Part shown: one piece after another, positions 22,718-26,521 of the stretch
How the letters are laid out: each line of letters opens with the position of its first letter
Position numbering within the stretch: position 1 is the stretch's first letter
NCBI GenBank assembly: GCA_011065065.1
Contig: JAAKFL010000007.1
Location: 1-26,521 of the forward strand
DNA: 26,521 bases
From: Chlamydiota bacterium
GTDB lineage: Bacteria > Chlamydiota > Chlamydiia > Chlamydiales > SLFE01
Direction: 5' to 3'
Notes under the pieces: generated by a model
Database searches by the model: none
The model's input: only the letters and a program-made list of their open reading frames with translations
Told to the model about the DNA's origin: nothing
Program-made: the position numbers and the translations under genes

Positions 22718-22884
22718 AGAGGCTGTTTACAAATTTGGAATCAGCTTAATTTGAGTTCTTTTCCCCCTTGGAGGCCACGGAATCGCAAGGGCAATATTGG
22801 GTTAATATTGCCCTTGCGATTCCGTGGCCTCCAAGGGAGAAAATAATCTCAAATAAAGCCATTCGAAATTTGCAAACAGCCTCT
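22718..22884. repeat. Palindromic element family A, full copy (167 bp)
   Basis: It is in the same outer orientation as the copy at 5942 and nearly identical to it. Differences in the inner stem come in pairs: GGAGGCC/GGCCTCC replaces GGGGGCC/GGCCCCC, and GGGCAATATT/AATATTGCCC replaces GGGTAATATT/AATATTACCC. The 5-nt loop reads GGGTT, the reverse complement of AACCC in the other copy. It lies between divergent genes. Confidence 0.92.
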
Positions 22885-22945
22885 GACTATCCTATTCATA
22901 CTGTTTTCCAGAATCTTTCATGTGGATCCAAAAAAACACTTTGAA

Positions 22946-22951
22946 TATAAT
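22946..22951 (+). promoter_or_regulatory. -10 hexamer of the TPR/MBL gene, possibly leaderless
   Basis: A perfect TATAAT ends 8 nt before the ATG at 22960. No Shine-Dalgarno lies between them and no good -35 is obvious. A transcript beginning at the start codon is the simplest reading. Confidence 0.45.
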
Positions 22952-22959
22952 CAGCTTAC

Positions 22960-24525
22960 ATGGAACCACAAGCATTACTAGATCATTACATCAATGCAGT
23001 TCAAGAATTACTAGGAAATTCTGAGGATTCCCATGCTATCGGACAGCTGATAGACGCCTATCATGCAAAATACGCAGACAACCCCGATTATCAGCAGTTG
23101 TTGGAGGGAGAGAGATCTTTTTGGGAAAAAGACTATGAGACGGCTCTCAAAAAATATCTTGAAGCCAAAAACGTTCCTGCATTTCAGTTTTTCTGTTTCC
23201 GCGCATCAGCTTTTATCTCGAAAAAACTGGGTCAACACGACCAAGCGATGTGCTACGCTCAAAAAGCCCTAACATTTTACCCAAAAGATCCCTCGACGAT
23301 TTACATTTTTAATCAGCTATCGGATGCTCCCTCAAATGATGCAACTGATGAACTTCATCATATATTCAAAGACCACGAGCCCACAAATACTCTCTTTCAA
23401 GAAGAGAAGCCTTGCGACCCCATTCCTGTGTTGGGAGCTCCCACAAACCAGGAAAAACAGCCCTCATTGATCTCGCAAAAGCTCCAAGAATTTCAAAAAT
23501 CCCACGAAAGTGCGATTAAGCATTACCGAGAACACCTTGAATTAAGGACTTCTCCCAAAGAGAACTTTCTCACCATCCTGAATGGTTGGGGGAAAATGGA
23601 AGGGAGCTCCTTTTCCGATCCCATCACAACTAATTGCCTGAAAGAAACTCGTACTGGTATCTTCATTCGTTGGAAAAACCGAGGGATTGTCATCAATCCA
23701 GGCCGACACTTTCTGGATGCTTTTCATCAGGCTGGGTATGTGATCGAGGACATCGACTTTATCATCGTCACTCAGTGTTGCCCTGAAAGTTACCATGATG
23801 TCATGGCAATCCATCAATTAAACGAACAATTAAATGAGATATCCCCCAATCGTCATACGATTCACTACTATCTCAATCAAAAAGTGCACCAGGAAATTTC
23901 ACCCTTCTTACAACCTCAATACAAACAAGAAAGGTTTAAACTCCATTCCCTAGAAATTTTCTTGGACTCTCCAGATAGAGAGACTGCTCCCCTTGATGAA
24001 GAGATCTCACTTCATTACTTCTCTACCTGTTCTTCAACTAAAGAGGACAGTAAGAAATGTACCTTGGGTATTGTGCTTGATTTTCCAGGGCATAAAATCG
24101 GATATGTCTCTGGATGTGCCTGGTCTCCAATGCTCCCAATACACCTCAAAGACTGCCAGATTCTATGTGTCGGAATCGGCACGACCAATAACGAGGATTA
24201 TGAAAGGAGCAAGTATCTCTCTGACTGTTTAGGATACAATGGTGTCTATTCATTACTTGAACAGTTGAGTCCTCAAGTCTTATTATGCACCGAATTTTCG
24301 GGACATTTGGGTGATTTGAGGCTTGAATTTGTTCAGCAGATTCGGGAGGACAAAAACAACATCAATGTTTTCCCTGCGGATCATGGATTCTATTTAGATC
24401 TCAAACAAAATTGCATTCGGAGTTCTGTCGATAACGAGTTATTGGATCCACAACAAGTGAAGGTAGCGCGTGTTCAAGGACCTTATTCAAAACTCCAATA
24501 CCTTTCCGAAGAAAGTGTCCTTTAA
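22960..24525 (+). CDS. TPR protein with degenerate metallo-beta-lactamase fold
   Basis: A 521-residue protein. The N-terminal 120 residues contain two TPR-like helix pairs (GERSFWEKDYETALKKYLEA; SAFISKKLGQHDQAMCYAQK followed by ALTFYPKD). A linker to about 200 follows, then a C-terminal region that reads as an MBL fold: GIFIRWKNRGIVINPG, a DIDFIIVT strand, LGIVLDFPGHKIGYVSG, and VFPADHGFYLDL near the end. The metal site is lost. The THxHxDH position is TQCCPES (271-277), and the usual Asp after TG/SG is Cys386. It is therefore probably not a metallo-hydrolase and may be a binding or scaffold protein. It lies alone between a palindrome and the dnaA leader. I cannot name a function. The MBL assignment is by motif pattern only. 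Confidence 0.75.
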   Translation: MEPQALLDHYINAVQELLGNSEDSHAIGQLIDAYHAKYADNPDYQQLLEGERSFWEKDYETALKKYLEAKNVPAFQFFCFRASAFISKKLGQHDQAMCYAQKALTFYPKDPSTIYIFNQLSDAPSNDATDELHHIFKDHEPTNTLFQEEKPCDPIPVLGAPTNQEKQPSLISQKLQEFQKSHESAIKHYREHLELRTSPKENFLTILNGWGKMEGSSFSDPITTNCLKETRTGIFIRWKNRGIVINPGRHFLDAFHQAGYVIEDIDFIIVTQCCPESYHDVMAIHQLNEQLNEISPNRHTIHYYLNQKVHQEISPFLQPQYKQERFKLHSLEIFLDSPDRETAPLDEEISLHYFSTCSSTKEDSKKCTLGIVLDFPGHKIGYVSGCAWSPMLPIHLKDCQILCVGIGTTNNEDYERSKYLSDCLGYNGVYSLLEQLSPQVLLCTEFSGHLGDLRLEFVQQIREDKNNINVFPADHGFYLDLKQNCIRSSVDNELLDPQQVKVARVQGPYSKLQYLSEESVL

Positions 24526-24830
24526 ACCTAAGTGTCTTATACAAAATATCCCAATCAATTCTTGGGCATACTAAGCTGTCTATACTCCTAAAAATGGGAA
24601 CACGAAGTGAATTTCATTTTTTTTTCACAAGCTTGATTTGAGTATCAGAGACTTAGTTTTCAACGCAAAAAAACTGATCGATTTTTTGTTGCAACGTAAG
24701 CAATCAAATGATAGATTCTTGATTGAACGGCCTGAGAGTAGGCTGTGGAAACATTGTTCATAACTCACCAATGATTTTTACTTCAAGGTTTTTTTGAAGA
24801 AAAACAAAAAAAAGTTGTGAATTAGCAAGA

Positions 24831-24852
24831 CTCGATTTTGTACAAAGTCGAG
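24831..24852. promoter_or_regulatory. 22-bp palindrome, possible operator over the dnaA promoter
   Basis: The palindrome is CTCGATTTTGTACAAAGTCGAG read in two halves around GTAC; all positions pair except one T-G. It covers a possible -35 (TTGTAC, 24838-24843), followed after 19 nt by TATAAC (24863-24868). The arrangement fits a dimeric repressor site or a transcript hairpin. Confidence 0.4.
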
Positions 24853-24941
24853 ACAAAAGACATATAACTTTAATACGAGGCTCAAAAACAGATCATCCAA
24901 GACAGCTTAATAGAGTTCTAAACTGCTCTACGAACAACTGC

Positions 24942-24972
24942 ACACCAACAGATGACGTTGGGGTGTCTTTTT
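24942..24972 (+). terminator. Attenuator-like hairpin in the dnaA leader
   Basis: ACACC-AAC (24942-24949) pairs with GTT-GGTGT (24957-24966, two-base bulge) around a 7-nt loop. After one C comes a run of five T (24968-24972), about 65 nt before the dnaA ATG. It resembles a weak intrinsic terminator in a leader. The bulge makes this uncertain. Confidence 0.3.
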
Positions 24973-25037
24973 GTCTCACAGACCTGTCAAGATTGCTGAA
25001 TCAGCGAATAGCCTCATTAGATTCAAGGACCGAAACT

Positions 25038-26387
25038 ATGCTAGTATGTGAAACTCAAGAATGTTGGACACAATTTCTCGAATACGTCAAAGACCGCTGC
25101 TCTGCCACTGCATTTGGAAATTGGTTGGCACCGATTATGGTAAAGGAAGGGGCTGAAGACGAGATAACCTTAGAAGTGCCCAATATTTTCGTTCAGGAAT
25201 ATCTCCTTTCAAATTACCACAAAGAATTATGCATGTTTCTTCCGGTGCATGAAGATGGATCTCCAGCGGTCAATTTCGAAATCAAGGCACCTAAAAAAGA
25301 ACCGATCCCTATGCCAGCGAATCTTCCGAAGACAGTACCTCCCCCTTCTCCACCGACGAATTTTTACGAAGTGAAGCTAAACCACCGTTACAAGTTTTCG
25401 AGTTTCATTGAAGGAGCTTCCAATCAATTTATTAAGTCTGCGGCAATTGGAGTCGCCGACCGACCTGGTAAATCTTATAATCCGCTATTTATTCATGGGG
25501 GTGTGGGACTAGGGAAAACACACATTCTCCACAGCATCGGGCATCATATTGCTGACAACCAGAAAAATATGCGTATTCAGATGATCACGACTGAAGGGTT
25601 CATCAATGATTTAGTGGACAATCTTCGTCGCAAGACAGTGGATAAGATGAAGCGATTTTATCGCTCTGAAATTGATGTCTTGTTGATCGATGATATCCAA
25701 TTTTTGCAAAATCGATTGAATTTCGAAGAAGAGTTTTGCATCCTTCTCGATCACTACGCAAACAATGGAAAGCAGGTTGTGTTGACCTGTGACAAACCTC
25801 CGTCTCAACTTAAGCTGTCGGAACGGATGAAGGCGCGTATGGAGTGGGGTCTTGTGGCTCATATGGGAGTCCCTGATCTTGAGACCCGTGTGGCGATCAT
25901 GAAGCACAAAGCTGAACAAAAAGGGTTGGATCTCCCGAATGAGATTGCCTTCTTCATCGCCGAGCATTTGTATAATAATGTTAGGCAATTAGAAGGGGCT
26001 GTCAACCGCTTGAATGCCCACTGCCGGCTATTGAATACACAAATTACACGAGATCTTGTTGTCAATACTATGGGTGAAATGTTCCAGCAGTCGCCGAAGA
26101 ATTTGATCACTGTGGAACAGGTTTTGAAAAGCGTCGCGACTATTTTCCAAGTCCGAGTCAGTGATTTAAAGAGTGCGACGAGAACTAAAAGTGTCGCCAT
26201 TGCCCGTCAAGTGGCCATGTATTTGGCTAAAATGTTGGTGAATGATTCGCTGATGTCATTAGGAGTCTATTTCAATAAAACGCACTCAACCATCTTGCAT
26301 GCTTGTAAGACAATCGAGCAGAAGATCAAAGAGGATGAGATGCTGAAGCGCCAAATTGATCTTGTGAAACGTAATCTTGAGTGTTAG
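25038..26387 (+). CDS. dnaA: Replication initiator DnaA, second-copy (CT275) type
   Basis: DnaA is an AAA+ ATPase that binds and opens the origin. Domain I is at about 5-70, and a Pro-rich linker (PPPSPPT, about 101-107) is domain II. Walker A GGVGLGKT is at 154-161, Walker B LLIDDIQFL at 215-223 and sensor I VVLTCDKPP after that. ARMEWGLVAHMGVPD contains the Arg-finger/box VII region, and a C-terminal helix-turn-helix runs 370-430. The length is 449. The ATG at 25038 has AAGGA 8 nt upstream; a GTG at 24963 would add 25 unmatched residues and overlap the leader hairpin. The signature loop reads FNKTHSTILHA (412-422) instead of the classical FGGRDHTTVLHA. Context matches CT273-275, and chlamydiae commonly have two dnaA genes. 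Confidence 0.95.
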   Translation: MLVCETQECWTQFLEYVKDRCSATAFGNWLAPIMVKEGAEDEITLEVPNIFVQEYLLSNYHKELCMFLPVHEDGSPAVNFEIKAPKKEPIPMPANLPKTVPPPSPPTNFYEVKLNHRYKFSSFIEGASNQFIKSAAIGVADRPGKSYNPLFIHGGVGLGKTHILHSIGHHIADNQKNMRIQMITTEGFINDLVDNLRRKTVDKMKRFYRSEIDVLLIDDIQFLQNRLNFEEEFCILLDHYANNGKQVVLTCDKPPSQLKLSERMKARMEWGLVAHMGVPDLETRVAIMKHKAEQKGLDLPNEIAFFIAEHLYNNVRQLEGAVNRLNAHCRLLNTQITRDLVVNTMGEMFQQSPKNLITVEQVLKSVATIFQVRVSDLKSATRTKSVAIARQVAMYLAKMLVNDSLMSLGVYFNKTHSTILHACKTIEQKIKEDEMLKRQIDLVKRNLEC

Positions 26388-26398
26388 CCGCGGCGAAG

Positions 26399-26418
26399 CT
26401 AAGGTCCTAAAACCTTAG
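26399..26418. terminator. Hairpin after dnaA
   Basis: CTAAGGT (26399-26405) and ACCTTAG (26412-26418) form a perfect 7-bp stem with a 6-nt loop, 12 nt after the dnaA stop. There is no T-run, so it is a weak terminator call. Confidence 0.4.
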
Positions 26419-26521
26419 TGAGCCATTATCTCCGAAAGATGGTCTAATTCTTGGGATGTTAAATGAAGAATGGGCGGATACTTGGGCTTTAAGCAGGTGG
26501 TTTTCCCAACCCCTCGCTTTC

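Larger units (their letters stand above)
22625..22959. other. Repeat-filled divergent gap between the PseC-like and TPR/MBL genes
   Basis: This 335-nt gap has no gene. It holds a minus-strand promoter candidate (22632-22659), an ATCCTGT-word hairpin (22686-22710), the third family A palindrome (22718-22884) and a plus-strand -10 (22946-22951). The palindrome separates two divergent transcription units and might insulate them. Confidence 0.8.
24526..25037. other. Long AT-rich intergenic region upstream of dnaA
   Basis: This 512-nt gap has no convincing gene. It contains homopolymer A/T runs, a small inverted repeat CTTCAA/TTGAAG (24781-24799), a 22-bp palindrome (24831-24852), a -10-like TATAAC (24863-24868) and a hairpin plus T-run (24942-24972) before the dnaA ribosome-binding site AAGGA (25025-25029). 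No cluster of TTATCCACA DnaA boxes is present, so I do not call an origin. Confidence 0.6.

Noticed and set aside
24549..24566. CCCAA/TTGGG hairpin after the TPR/MBL gene.
   Set aside because: It has a five-base stem with no T-run, too weak to call a terminator.
26411..26521. Short open frames on both strands after dnaA, running off the window: a + frame with ATG at 26456 (MLNEEWADTW...) and a minus frame ending at about 26415 (...LDHLSEIMAH).
   Set aside because: Both look protein-like but overlap each other and are cut by the window end. Nothing in 110 bases decides which, if either, is real.

Overview
The window looks like a chromosomal segment from a member of the Chlamydiae outside the Chlamydia genus (an 'environmental' chlamydia). 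Three things point there. The block rsmH, ftsL-like, pbp3, murE, amiA lies opposite two small conserved genes and a dnaA paralogue, which matches from memory the C. trachomatis order CT268-CT275. A uppS-cdsA-cmk operon is present, as in CT450-452. lepA and gnd are near each other, as in CT063-064. Genus cannot be decided from the sequence alone. Unlike Chlamydia, the segment carries purA, a fatty-acid desaturase, a PseC-like aminotransferase and many intergenic repeats.

Layout. 1-456: repeat-rich upstream region with iterated ATCCTGT words. 457-5925 (+): lepA, purA, uppS, cdsA and cmk (translation factor, AMP synthesis, undecaprenyl carrier, CDP-diacylglycerol, CMP kinase); purA to cmk are packed with 1-4 nt overlaps or a 3 nt gap. 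6330-11221 (+): three tandem paralogues of about 520-535 residues with a BTB/POZ-like domain, the main accessory block and probable host-directed proteins. 11281-12732 (-): gnd. 13005-13078: tRNA-Arg(CCT). 13124-19695 (-): a translationally coupled cell-wall/division operon, read in the order desaturase, rsmH, ftsL-like, pbp3, murE, amiA. 19778-20651 (+): a CT273-like and a CT274-like (TPR, SycD/LcrH-like) pair. 20831-22624 (-): a secreted BON-domain protein and a PseC-like transaminase. 22960-24525 (+): a TPR protein fused to a metallo-beta-lactamase fold that has lost its metal ligands. 25038-26387 (+): dnaA (second-copy type).

Two families of long palindromic elements are scattered here. 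Family A (about 166 bp, ends AGAGGCTGTTTAC) has three copies, one internally deleted. Family B (163 bp, ends TATACCCAT) has two copies. In both families the two arms change together between copies, so the hairpin is maintained. One family B copy sits inside the division operon and supplies the last residues and stop of the ftsL-like gene and the ribosome-binding region of pbp3. Several genes (lepA, the PseC-like gene, the TPR/MBL gene) have a -10-like hexamer only 7-8 nt before the start codon and no Shine-Dalgarno, which suggests leaderless transcripts.

All calls come from reading motifs by eye. No database search, structure prediction or alignment was run.
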